Source: Alisma plantago-aquatica
Lineage: Eukaryota > Streptophyta > Magnoliopsida > Alismatales > Alismataceae
Assembly: GCA_963693085.1 (NCBI GenBank)
Contig: OY856411.1
Location: forward strand, 66,073,001 to 66,137,000
Direction of reading: 5' to 3'
DNA length: 64,000 bases
The translations under genes and the position numbers were made by a program. Shown here in pieces: positions 34,128 through 46,097 of the stretch; the stretch's first letter is position 1; each line of letters begins with the position of its first letter. Under the pieces are notes generated by a model. The model was given only the letters and a program-made list of their open reading frames with translations. It searched no databases and had not been told where the DNA came from.

Positions 34128-37084
34128 TGTCACCTCTCACTAGGCAACAACTTATTCATATGGCTCACAAGGCCATTACACATCTTGTCACCTCTTCCTA
34201 GGAAACAACTTATTCATATTATTAATCCAAACCCTAATTCATTGCTCCACCCATCTAGGAGCATACATTGATATCATAAGGATTCAATCATACTTATTTA
34301 TTCTCATCATTTATCATTAAATGATTATCAACACAAAGTATGAGTTTCTCTCTCATCCTCTCTAGGATATTAATTACAACATACTTTATTATCTTGGATT
34401 AATCTTTTATCAAGGTATGTTAGCCTACACTTATCAAAGTACATTAAACTCATTACCTCATAATGTAACAATTAATAAAACACACTTCATGTGTTACTCA
34501 TTCAAGTATATTGGATTTGAGGTGCATCAAGGTGTATCAACCTTGAGATGATGGATATGATATTTATCATGCCTTGATGTATCACTTCCCTCATCACTTT
34601 TAACTGCTTAAGTTCATCAACTTATCTTGTATTAGGGTATTTCCCATCCTAATACATTATGCACTAACTCGTCACATTTATTTTGTAATTCATTGGCCAT
34701 AAGTGACACACTTGAATTATCCAACTATCATCAAGTGATATGGACTCATCTCAGGTTAAGACATTATTGATATAGGATTGACCATTATCAATCACATTAG
34801 GTTTTTCACTTATCAAGGTATTAGCCACACCATTACTTAGTGTTACCCTTATCACTCCTAAGAGTGTTTTTCCCTCACGTTTACAAGGTGTATAGGGTTG
34901 AATCATGCATGCCAAGTTGAACACATGCATTGGGTTAAGTTTATACTGATCTAACCATCATCATATCCCTCATACTCTTACCCATTAAGGTATCAACCTT
35001 ACCATTCATATGGTGTATCAACTTTACCCTTCCTGGGTGTAACATCCTCACCTCACTTGAAGATATTGGCCACACCCTACTTTTGTGTATTGGCCATCAC
35101 ATGTACTTGGGAACTAACCACCTTGCCACTCTTGTCATCTAGTGCATTGGGTTACCTTCCATATCATTTTAGAGATAGGTTTTCAACACCATATCATCCA
35201 AAAAGGTGTATGCTTAACCCAATATCAGTTTAAAGGTGTATACTTGCTACCCATATCACCTAGAGGTGTATACTTTTGAGGTGTGTGTGTCTCACACCAT
35301 AATGGGAAGAGAGGTGTGTGTGTGTGATTCACACCATGTCGGGCAGAGAAATCTGTGTGTGCTTCACACCATATCGGGCAGAGAGCTGTGTGTGTGCTTC
35401 ACACCATATCGGGTAGAGAGGTGTCTGCTTGTGTGCTTGAACCCGATATCACTTTATAAAGTGATACCATTTTGTTCAAGCTCTAGACCTTTGTTCTAAC
35501 TATTATCGTTCATCAAAATAGGTCTAATAAACTACTATAACTCATAATGTCATCAATTATTTTAGAAAATTTCAGAATAAAAAGTAGTTCATTAAGTATA
35601 GCAATTTAGGTGATGAATAATAACATGACAGGGTTCAGGTTATATAACCCACCTTAAGAACAACTTCAAAGCTCCAAGTTCCAAAGCTCCATGTTCCTAA
35701 GGTTGAAGATGACTTATCAAAGTCCAATTCTAGTTCACAACTCCTTCATATAAAAGTAATCACCATGGATAAGCAATTGGTGAAGAAGAAAAGAAAGGAA
35801 GAGCTTAACCCTAAAATCATGCTTCAATACAAGGTTGAAGATGATCATGGCCTCACCTTAGGGTTCAGTATTAAGCTCAGTATTTCTCCTTAGAACCTTG
35901 CATGATACCTCACTACCCTTGCATGATATGCCATCACTTGTGGCTGATATCCCCCTCACTTGTGGCCAAAAATACTCCACTATGGCCGATATCAACTTGT
36001 TATGGACAATATCACTTGCTATGTCCGATATCACTTTCTATGGCCGATGCCCAAGGCCTATGCATGATACCACATCACCTATGCATGACACAAAGTCTCC
36101 GTGCATGATATCTAAGAGCAAGGTGGTGGTAGGACTCGAAACAGTTCACTAAGGGGTGAAAGAAGGGGTATATTTGTTGTTCATGAAGAAGTGTGAAAAT
36201 GAGGTGTCATCAATTTGAGCTACTAGGTTCCACGTGTCCATGCATGGGTGGCATGTGTACATGCATGAATTAAAATTTATCTTGAAATAAAAAAACACTT
36301 TAGGATAATATAGAGTTGAATTTTCGTCCATTACTTATCCCTTTGAATAAGATATATTAACAAAATCATCACTTTATTCACAACCCGATACAACTTTTCT
36401 AAGGAAGTTGTAAACCGATACACTTCACCTACTTGATGTACTTTGAATGTCATGGGATTTACCAGGAGTCCAAAAAATGATATGGGACTCCTCCTATGGC
36501 TCCTTGTCCTATAGGCACTCATATATAAGCTTTTCAACTTGATACAACTCAAGTTAATGTTTCATATTCAACCCTTTTCTTGGTCATTTCATCACCAAGA
36601 TTACCATCACTCATAATTGTTTCAAACATGCTGTATCATTATTTTTATCTCCTCAAAATGATACATAGAGGAAGTAGGAACACTATAGAGGTGATAATTT
36701 GCATATCAACCCTAAATTTTGGGTAAATTACAATTTGTACCAAAAATGGTGCACACGGTACCAACATTATTCAAACAAGTGCAAACTTGGCATTTAGGCT
36801 TTCCATAAGCCATAACTTAGCATCATTATCTCTATTATGATGTTAAAACACTTAAGAAACATTAAACATGTGACATTTTTTAATATATCCCCTCAACTTG
36901 GGTAAATTGCACTTTGGTCCAAAATAAAGGAACATTGCTCAAACAACATTCAATCAGGACCAAACTTGGAACATGAGTGTGTCACATGATAACCAACACC
37001 TTAGAGGATTATATTAAATTTCTAAGCAACTTTATTATCCAAAACAAATAGGGTTACCTCGTAACCCAGGTCAGGGTCATTACA
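34128..37084 (-). mobile_element. Solo LTR S, 5' portion
   Basis: On the minus strand it starts TGTAATGACCCTGACC at 37084 and runs to the element B insertion. It contains the rest of the 58-bp array (34128-34230), the CACACACCTCT block (35180-35440) and the TATCGGCC block (35930-36060), mirroring LTR A. No internal sequence of its own element is attached on either side, so it is a solo LTR. It sits inside the G1 integrase gene. Confidence 0.88.
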
Positions 37085-37089
37085 GGTGC
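37085..37089. repeat. Target-site duplication of solo LTR S (right copy)
   Basis: GGTGC; its partner is GGTGT at 18527-18531. Confidence 0.75.
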
Positions 37090-37857
37090 GATGCTGATAC
37101 TTTGTTGGCAATTGTTGTTGTAGGCAAACTCTATCAAACTGAGATGAACGTCCCAACTACCTAGGAACTACAAAACACAAGCTCTGAGAAGATCCTCCTA
37201 AGTCTAAATAGTCCTTTCAGACTGTCCATCTGTCTATAGGTGGAAAGCAGTATTGGACCTTAACTGCGTTCCCAACGATTTGTGCAACTGTTCCCAGAAA
37301 CAACTCATGAATTGGGGACCTCTGTCAGAAACTATTGTTGCTGGCACTCCATGCAAATGCACTATCTCATCCACATATACCTGAGCAAGCTTCTCCACCG
37401 TATATTTCATCTTTATAGGTATGAAATGGGCGGACTTTGTCAATCTATCCACTATCACCCAAATGGAATCATGATTTCCAGCTGTCCTCGGAAGACCAAC
37501 TATGAAATCCATGGTTAAATGATCCCATTTCCATTCCGGTATCGACATGGGCTGTAATGTACCCACCGACTTCTAATGTTCTGCTTTAACTTGTTGACAT
37601 ACCACACACTTTTCTATGTACTCAACCACATCTCTCTTCAAACCTGGCCACCAATACAGATCATTCAAATTATGATACATCTTGGTGACACCTGGATGCA
37701 TAGCATACATCGATGTGAGTGCTTCCTCAAGCACTAACTTCCTTAAATTGTTGGCATCAGGAACCATCATCCTATTATGATAACATACTAGTCCATCCTC
37801 AGACTCATGGAAGCCATCATGTTTCTCGCTACCGAACCCTGATTTGATCTGTTTCAT
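37090..37857 (-). pseudogene. pol: Gypsy G1 integrase, zinc-binding and catalytic domains
   Basis: This integrase inserts element cDNA into the genome. The N-terminal zinc-binding region (37857-37573) reads YAMHPGVTKMYHNLNDLYWW then CVVCQQVKAEH. The HHCC pattern has lost its first His (EALTSM where EAH is usual). The core (37566-37234) retains WDHLTMDFIVGLP, the first catalytic Asp and the second in IVSDRGPQF. The region carrying the third catalytic residue (TDGQSERTI) continues past two stops to SIAP at 37090, where solo LTR S interrupts. The rest of the protein resumes at 18526. Nonfunctional. Confidence 0.85.
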
Positions 37858-38652
37858 TGTAGCATTTGCCTACTGTGCTTTTTTGATTTGCTGCCTTAAT
37901 GTAGACTTCACTTGTATCTATGCTAGCAGTCCTGCCAATAAGGAAACTTCCAGATTTACGTTCATCTGTCTCAGAGATACAAGCATATCCCGTTTATGGC
38001 ATATCAAGGAACTCAAATGTCCTTTCTTTGTGGAAGGTGATAATGACTTTCTACTGAGCGTATCAGCTACCACATTCGCCTTACCAGGGTGATACTCGAT
38101 CGTGCAATCATAATCACTAATCAACTCCATCCAGTAATGCTGTCGCATATTCATCCCACTCTATGAGAAGATATACTTCAGGTTTTTGTGATCTGTAAAG
38201 ATCTGACACACTTCCCCTTAAAGATAGTGTCTCCAAATCTTTAGTGCATGGACCACCGCTACCAGCTCCAAATCATGTATCGGATAACTCTCCTCATGTT
38301 TCTTAATCTATCATGAAGCAAAAGAAACCACATGATCTTCCTGCATCAGCACACAACCCAAGCCTTTCTTGAAAGCATCGTAGAAAACAACATAGCCCTT
38401 CCCAGGATCTGGCAACACCAACATTGGAGCACTAGTCAGCTTCTCGTTCAAGCTCCGAAAAGCTTGCTGACAATTATCATCCCAAACAAAGGGTACATCC
38501 TTCCTAGTCAAATTTGTCAACGACAACACGATCACACTAAAGTTCCTTATAAACCTCCGGTAGTATCCTGCTAAACCCAGAAAACTACAAACTTTAGTCG
38601 GCATCTTTGGTTGCTCCCACTCTACAATTGACTCCACCTTCTTAGGATCCAC
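37858..38652 (-). pseudogene. pol: Gypsy G1 RT thumb and RNase H region
   Basis: An open piece (38652-38311) shows SFLGLAGYYRRFI, then FVWDDNCQQAFRSLNEKL, APMLVLPDP and DAFKKGLGCVLMQ, the usual RT connection and RNase H start. A second piece (38154-37918) gives MRQHYWMELISDYDCTIEYHPGKANVVADTLSRK, shortened here to its key residues: the HPGKAN and ADTLSRK motifs end RNase H. Several stops separate the pieces. Confidence 0.82.
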
Positions 38653-39452
38653 TCTGACTCCTTCTGTGATATCACATGACCCAAGAAAGTCACTTCCTTT
38701 AACGAGAACTCACATTTACTAAACTTGGCGTACAACTGATGTTGGTAAAGGAGGGTCAACACTTGTCTAAGGTGATGTTCATGTTGTTGACGATCCTGAC
38801 TATAGATCAAGATTTCATCTATGAAGATTTAAACAAACTGATCTAAGAATGGATGAAACACTCTGTTCATTAGATCCATGAAAGAAGTAGGTCCATTGGT
38901 TAGTCTGAACAACATGACCACAAACTCGTAGTGTCCATACCTCGTCCTAAGAGCTCACTTCAGTATGTCATCATCCTTGATTTGCAATTGATGATATCCA
39001 GACCGCAGATCGATCTTTGAGAACACTTTCGCACCTCGCAATTGATCAAACAGATTGTCTATCCTTGGAAAGGGATACTTGTTCTTGATCGTAACTCTAT
39101 TCAACTGCCGGTAATCTATGCACAGACGCATTGATCCATCCTTCTTCTTTACGAAGAAAACTGGAGCACCCTATGGAGATGTGCTCGGTATGATGAAACC
39201 TTTATCCAACAACTCTTGTAACTGCTTCTTAAACTTTGTCATCTCAGCTGGAGCCATTCTGTATGGTGTCTGAGCAAATGGCTTTTCTCCTAGCACCAGA
39301 TTGATCTCAAAGTCAATCTCTCGAGGTGGGGGAACATCGGGGAACTCCTCAGGAAACACATCCACAATCTCTCTGACGACAGATATGTCTTATAAGCTAG
39401 AACCTTTTGCCTTGGTATCAACAACATGAGCTAAGAATGCTCTACAACCTTG
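38653..39452 (-). pseudogene. pol: Gypsy G1 reverse transcriptase palm/fingers, catalytic Asp lost
   Basis: The segment reads, across three stops, FPDVPPPREIDFEI, then [39 protein letters not shown], and [11 protein letters not shown] followed by [23 protein letters not shown]. These are in normal order for Ty3/gypsy RT. The active-site motif, normally FIDDILIYS, has Glu in place of the second Asp (near 38820). The TSP-W-GAP junction carries a stop where Trp is usual (near 39170). Confidence 0.85.
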
Positions 39453-39926
39453 TCATAACAACTTTCCTGCCACCATCACTGACACCAAACAAGTCGGAAG
39501 AATCTTCCTATCTCCTTGGAAGATCCACTTCTCACCATCATCGACAAACATTGCCTGTTTGGAACCATAGTCCAGCACAACCTTATACCTTTCCAAGGTA
39601 TCCTTCCCAAGGATCACATCGAATCCATGCATATCAAGTGGTAGGAGGTCTACTTGTATGTTGTGTCCCAAAAAACATAGAACACAAGATGGACACACTT
39701 CTTGAAGCAACGAGGAACCATCAAGAGGGGTTTCTAACAACAAGCTATCTTTCTTACAACTAACAGGTAAAAGACGGCTATAAATCATACTACGTGCAAT
39801 AAAAGAGTGCTTGGCACCCGGGTCAACCAGAACAGATATAAAGCAAGAAGAAGACAAATCAGAATGAAATAATTCCATCTGACCTGCCACCACTAGCGGG
39901 TTGACTATCACCTCCAGCTGACTCAT
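39453..39926 (-). pseudogene. pol: Gypsy G1 aspartic protease region
   Basis: An open stretch of 157 codons. It is the retropepsin that cleaves the Gag-Pol polyprotein. The active-site loop reads VDPGAKHSFIA, where families usually have D-S/T-G, so the Ser/Thr is Pro. Downstream HGFDVILGKDTLERY matches the conserved FDVILGMDWL element. It joins gag remnants upstream and RT downstream, with stops between. Confidence 0.82.
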
Positions 39927-40530
39927 AGCATAGAATTGAGCCGTTTCTTGATGTCCACGTCTTCTTCTTCCTTGAGAAGATGATCATGTTTGTGATTCTT
40001 GGCCACATCCTCACCCTCTAGTACCACTAGACTGCTGTCTATCTGACCTTTTATGCTTCTTTCTTGCATATTGTGTTACTTTAACATCTCTTCTCGGGAA
40101 ATTTGACTTCAAATGCCCGGTCTACCCACACAGATAACATGAGCTGGCCTCTGTCTGCGGCCTAGATGCTCTTGTCACTGCCACTGAACCTATACTGTCG
40201 GATCTGGATGGAGAAAAACCATGTCCTCTTCCCTTACTCGGGGACCACTGTGACGGTGCACTAGAACCTTGCACAGTAGATGGTGTAGAAAACCTCAGCT
40301 TCTTGGAGCCACCAAACCTCTATTTCTGGAACTGAGCAGGCCTTTTCTTGGTCATGACGTCTCTCTTCTCCCTGATAGAATGTTCAATCTTTCAAACAGA
40401 CTCCACAAATGTGGAAAATTACTCTCGATTTTCCAAAGCAGCAGCAGGTGTCGACAACTCGACACTCAAACCTTTCTCAAACTACCTGATTATTTCCTCA
40501 AATTCCTATTTTGGATTACAAGGACCCATA
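39927..40530 (-). pseudogene. gag: Gypsy G1 gag C-terminal remnant
   Basis: It resembles the C-terminal half of the gag in element B: FEKGLSVEL, then ENRE, stop, FSTFVESV, and KKLRFS. The knuckle reads CYLCG, stop, TGHLKSNF, where the last Cys of CX2CX4HX4C is Phe. The N-terminal half is missing; homology ends near 40530, so G1 has lost its 5' end. Confidence 0.75.
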
Positions 40531-40819
40531 TGTAAACTCTTGATTAAACAACACCTATCTTTCTCTCCTTTTATCAATTTAATCCCACTTTAGTAAGAAT
40601 GTTCATAATGATTTTTATAAAAACATGGGCAAGGTTTGAGACCAAAACTCACAAAGAAAATATGATTTTCTTAACATGCAAGTTTTCCTCTTAATAGGCA
40701 TATTTTAATCATTAAAACACATACCTTTCTTTTCTTTCTTCTATTTCTTTATTTTGGCTATTCTTTCTATTAGAAACCATGTGCAACTGAATACTAATAA
40801 ATTATCGCCATCAGTGCCA
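40531..40819. other. AT-rich gap between truncated G1 and LTR fragment
   Basis: Nothing recognisable on either strand. It lies at a deletion or inversion junction. Confidence 0.5.
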
Positions 40820-41208
40820 CTTTCTAGAGAATTCCACACTCATGTTGAATGTGTTATTATGTGTCTAGTAGAAATAGAGTCCTATTCAATGTCCCTGTAC
40901 TCTCAGGTCCATGGGGGATAGTTTCATATCTGATTTCATGATCGATCTGTGATTTTGTCTAAGAGTGCCTTAATGTATAATATTACTTTTATATATGTTT
41001 TGGTAAAGAAATTGATATCTCATATCTTTGTAATAAGAGGGAACAATGTATGTATATATGGCCTTGGGCTTTCTGGAAAAAAAGTTTGGCAGTGGATCAT
41101 TATGGAAAATGGTTTTAATTTTTAGTGATTTTTGGTCATTTTCTATTAATGGTTGTTTTCACGTAGTTCGGTGTGATATCATGAACAGTTGGATAGCAGT
41201 TGTCACAC
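40820..41208 (+). mobile_element. Gypsy LTR 3'-end fragment in inverted orientation
   Basis: It carries the last 390 bp of a gypsy LTR in plus orientation: the CTGTACTCTCAGGTCC word (about 40895), the TTTTAATTTTTAGTGATTTT box (about 41112) and an end reading TTGTCACA. The surrounding LTR (41209-42956) and G1 are on the minus strand, so this fragment is inverted relative to its neighbours. Confidence 0.7.
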
Positions 41209-42956
41209 CATTGGTTCTTAAAACTAGGTCAAAATCAGTTGTTCTATACTAACCCAAACCATTATTCAAAGTTCTAGGTAAACCATCAATTCATCTAGTT
41301 AATGCAAGCATCAAATTAAGTATTAAATATGAACATATGTTCATGAATGAAATGTAGCCATCATTTCCAAAGCTATGGAAAACCATCATTTCACTCACTA
41401 GTGAAACCATCAATTTCTAGGCACAAGTAAAACCCTCAATTTAGAGACTATGTATAACCCATCATTTCTCATGAGGAATCAAATCATTATTTCTTAGTTC
41501 AAGTTAGAAATCAGTTCATTATACTTAAGGTGAAGCCATCACTCCTATAGTCAAGGAAACCATTGATCATAGATTGCAAGTTTTAGAAAGCTTACTATAA
41601 AATAAGAACGTGAGAAAGATCAAGGGATAGTTTACCTACACAAATACTACTACATATTCTCAAACCTTACCAAAAGCTTCATCTATCTACACATTACAAC
41701 GTTTATAGGGCAAGATCTTCATTTAGAAAGTCAACGGTAAGTAAGAAATGGGATTAAAGTTATATAAATTTCCTCAAGGAGGATGATGACGTCCAAACAA
41801 CAAATTAGCTTGAAGGAGATAAGAGAAACCCTACATTTAGCACTCCAAACATTCCATGATAGCCCCCTTTCCTCAAGAACAAGGAAGATCTCAGGTAAAA
41901 GAGAAGAGAGAGGAAGTTCTTCAACCACATGCTCAAGTTCTACCAAGAACACCATGGATTTGTCCAAAGAAGAAGAGAGAAGGAGGGAATCAAGAAAAAT
42001 GAAGATAAGGAAGATGTTCTTACTTGTCTAGGAAAAGAAACTTTAGGAAGATTCAAACAATCTAGAAGAGGTAGATCCAAAGCCTAGAGCAACATGCAAC
42101 TAAGATTGACCAAGTTTCATCCTCAAGAGCTCTCTTCTTCCACCAAGCAAGAGGGTCAGACCTCTCAAGCAACAAGAAGAAGATGAAGGAGTGCAAAGAG
42201 TTTGTTTAGGTGAGATGAGAGGAGTATATAAGGATAGGATGAGAGAGGAAGGTGGTTGAAGGTTGAAAGCATGCTTGCCATGTGTCAAACAGGTCAGAAA
42301 ATCCAATCCATACAAAATAGTTCTAGGATTGGTTGTCAACCCAGAGAGACATCAGTTGGAAACCTAGTTGAACCATCGAGTTGTATCATCATAAGAAACA
42401 TCATATCATGCTCATACTTAGCCACTTATAAAAACCTTGATCCACCATCAATTGGTGCTCACTACTTGGGAAAATCATAGTTTTTTGCTCATCTTGAGAA
42501 AACCATCAAATCCCAAGCTTCAAGGGATAACCATAGGATCCTTGACTCCCAAAGCAGAACCATCAAATACCTACCTTAGTTAGGAGAACCATCAAGTCAG
42601 GTATTTAGGAGAGAAACCCTAGGTTCTCAACCCTAAGTAGAAAACACCACACATCCGATGGTGCATCTAGGTGTTCAAAGGTGGAACTATATCAAATATA
42701 TTAAGAACATTTATAAGGCACATCATAAATTTACAAAAAAGTTACAATTAAACCCCTAGATATGGGAAATTGCATAAAAGTCCATATAAGCACACACATT
42801 ACAAAACTCAATCAAACAATGTCCAAATTGAACCAATTTTGAAACTTAGCTTAGTTATATGATATCAAATCATAACTTAGAGTTGATTAAGAAAATAAGC
42901 ACCAAATTAAGTTAAGAAAGCATGTTTAATGCATAAGTGAGGTCAGGGGTCTTGCA
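41209..42956 (-). mobile_element. Truncated 5' LTR of gypsy element C
   Basis: On the minus strand it starts TGCAAGACCCCTGACC at 42956, like the other gypsy LTR starts here, with a TATA box at about 42218-42226. It interrupts the LINE RT exactly at 42956 and is flanked by AAAGG (42957-42961). Only about 1.75 kb is present, against more than 4 kb in relatives. Assignment to element C rests on the nesting logic. Confidence 0.65.
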
Positions 42957-45900
42957 AAAGGACCCAATAAAAATAGATTGAAGACAAAGTGGACCTAGTG
43001 ATCTCTGCTCTTCTTATAAGAGATTAAAAGTTTGCCTTCCAACTTTCCTTTTTTTTTTTAATTCTATCCACCAGAGACAAACAAAGCTTGTTAGAAATTT
43101 TCTCTACAAACAAAGGGATTCTAAGGTATTTTGAATCATCCATGTTTCCAACTTTAATCCCTATAAAGTTTTCCATATGAACTCCATCAACCTTTCTTCT
43201 CATGAGAATTGAACGTTTTCATTGACCAGTCACCGTCCTAAATATGAGCCTAGTTTATTAAAGAGATTTTTGAGATGAGAAGCACTAAACACATCATGTT
43301 ACAGAAGAAACATTAAGTCATCTACAAATATAAGATGAGAAAATCATAACTCCTTTCAATCCTGAATTGGATAAATACAATGCTCCACAACATATTTCTT
43401 CATCGGTTTAGAAAAATCCAACATGACAATTACAAACAAATAAGGAGAAATTTGGTCACCTTATCTGACTCCATTAGAAGGCAATATAGGATTCGTAGGT
43501 TCTCCATTCATAAGGACTTGATAGGAAGTAGTATTGAAAATAACACCAATCTAGTGAATCAAAGTAGATGGGAACCCCATGTTATGCAGAATAGGAAATA
43601 GATAAGTTTAGTTTGTAGAATCGTACACCTTAGAAATATCAGCTTGTATGCACACATTACATCTAGAATCCTTCTTGAATTCACTGAGGATCTCATTTTT
43701 AACTAGGATAGAATCTTTGACACTCCTTCCTTCACAAACACACATCAGTTCACATCAATAATAGAAGATAGAACCAGTTGGATCCTATTGGTTATAATCT
43801 TTGGAATAATCTTATAAAAGGTATTAGAAAAGGATATTGGTATCCAATTAGATGGAAGAGAGCTATCCATTCCTTTAGGAATCAAAGTAATAAATGTTCT
43901 ATTAGCCTCTTTCAATAGATCGCTATTGTAGAAGAACTCGTTCACTTCATCAAACACATCAACTCAATCAATTTCCATGCTCTTTTATAGAAATGGCCAT
44001 TGAAACCATTGGGCCCATGAGCTTAATCTTCATTTAAATTATTTACCACTTCTTCTACTTCTCTCCTAGTAATAGGAGATATAAGAAGAATTCATTGAGA
44101 AGAAGATAATCTTGGTCCATTCTAGCTACCTTTCCAAACACTGGAGGACCCAAATTGTTTACAGGAAAGGTCAGAGTAGAAACTTTTAACAACGTTTCTC
44201 ATATCATCCACATCATGGACCAAGGATCCATTAACCTTCCGACTTTATAAACTATTTCAATTCGAGTCTTTATAGAAAATAAAAAGAAATAGTGTTCGAA
44301 TTACCACTCTTCATCGATTGTACTCTTGATTTCTGCTTGACAAATGACTCTTCCAAGTCACAATGTCTAGCATTCTCATCAAGAGAATTTAAATCAACAT
44401 CCCTCTGAGCTTCAAAAGTAGCCTCACTGACTAAATTAGCTCTTTCAACAATGTCACCAATCGATTTCTTAATCCATTCCCATAACTTTTGTTTGATATC
44501 CTACAGTTTTATGTATAGCTTGAAAGTCACAAAGCCTTAAACATTAATCTTCCATTCAATCTTAAAGACTGAATAAAAACTATCAATAGACGTCCATGAA
44601 TTAATGAATCTAAGCATGGTATTGATTTTTCTAGGATTTTCAATAAAGAGATAGATCCTTTAGTGATTACTCACTATACTACGATGCATTTGCCATTGTT
44701 AATATCAAAGTATGATAGAAAAATATTATTATACAAAATCTTACCCATATTTGAAGTAACAAACTCTCCACCTTCTTGTTGATTATCCCATGTAAAGTAC
44801 ATACCTCCCAGATTAAGCTCAAACATATCATTGTTAAGCATAAAGTCATTGAAATAATCCACTAATTTTGTAAATAGAGGTTTGTTACCAATTTTCTCAC
44901 AATCCTTCTTTACAAAATTAAAATCCACCATTATAGTCTATGGATCAAAAACTATAACATTTACATCCCCTGACACTACATTTCAAGGGAAATTTATGTC
45001 TTCTTTGAATTCTTAAATCATCATCCTTGTTAAGGGAACTTTTGTTTCTAGGAGAACCTTAAGGAAACATAGGAGCCAAAATAAAAAGAATATAATGCAT
45101 ATTTACATTATCTTTAATCAACATATCTCTAATTAAATAATCACTATGTTGAGTCCCAATCTTGTCCAATACAGCCAGCTCATCACAAGACTCCACACTT
45201 ACAAAAGCTCCAAAGTATTAGTATTCACATTCGTCTGAATCCACAATTGTTTGTCTTATTTACAATTAGCAAAGGTGTAGCAATCATCATGACCATATAG
45301 GCCAAAACATATACTTTATCATAGACCAGTTCCACTTTATGTTCATCACCATCATCACTCAATAACACAACAAAATTATGAAACTCGACCTCAACAGACA
45401 TAATAATTTGGATTCTAGCATATTCTATCATTGAATTATATTTAGTAGGCTCATCCATTTTCAAAGTAGCTCCATGAAATGAACTCACCCTTTCAAATAT
45501 TCTAGCATCCCAGAGCTCAAGGGGAAGGTTATATAAGTGAACCCACACTAGAACCTCTTTCAACTTGGATTTGATAAAGTTATCACCATGTTTCCACTTT
45601 GCCAGAATCATCGATCGATTCTTAACATACTAGTTCCTAGAAAGAGCATAGTTCAGGTCTAGAAGTTCTAAGAACATCAAAAGGAAAACTCCATCCCCTT
45701 TGTTTAAAACATCCAATAAACCTTGTGGATTCTAGAGCCACACTGAATAGCTTTCCAAGGTCGTGAGATGGGGTCCAATTTCAAGTAACCAAAAAGACAC
45801 TTGTTCCATTTGCTGGCATTTTCCAGAGCTTCAAAATTAGGATTAATGATCTTCCTATTCACCATTGTTATATTCATTTTCTTGAGCAAAAATGATGAAT

Positions 45901-46097
45901 CCTCCAGCTTACAGAACTCCATCCAACTTCCTAGATCTTGAGTGAGAAAAGGTTGGGGACCACTATCATCGCAATGTGGAACACCTTCACCCTTTATCCT
46001 CCAAATTTGGCTAGAATCATGGGATGGTGGTTGGCTACACATTGTTGTCCTTTATCTCCCCAACAATCACCCTACGAGTCGCCAACCCGGAAGCCAT
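42957..46097 (-). pseudogene. L1-type LINE, degraded, ORF1 through RT
   Basis: This is a non-LTR retrotransposon in correct order on the minus strand. ORF1-like DUF4283/zinc-knuckle protein: possible start MASGLATRRV at 46097; WVHLYNLPLELW and KYNSMIEYARI at 45611-45400. Endonuclease: EKIGNKPLF, MFELNLGGMYFTWDNQQ, 44931-44674. Reverse transcriptase: EANRTFITLIPKG, YKIIPKIITNR at 43930-43760; NGEPTNPILPSNGVR, GDQISPYLFVI near 43500-43430; catalytic FVDDLM near 43320; a YLRIPLF and RAEITRSTLSSIYFYW region to 42957. There are many stops and frameshifts. The 3' end was displaced by the gypsy LTR. Confidence 0.82.
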
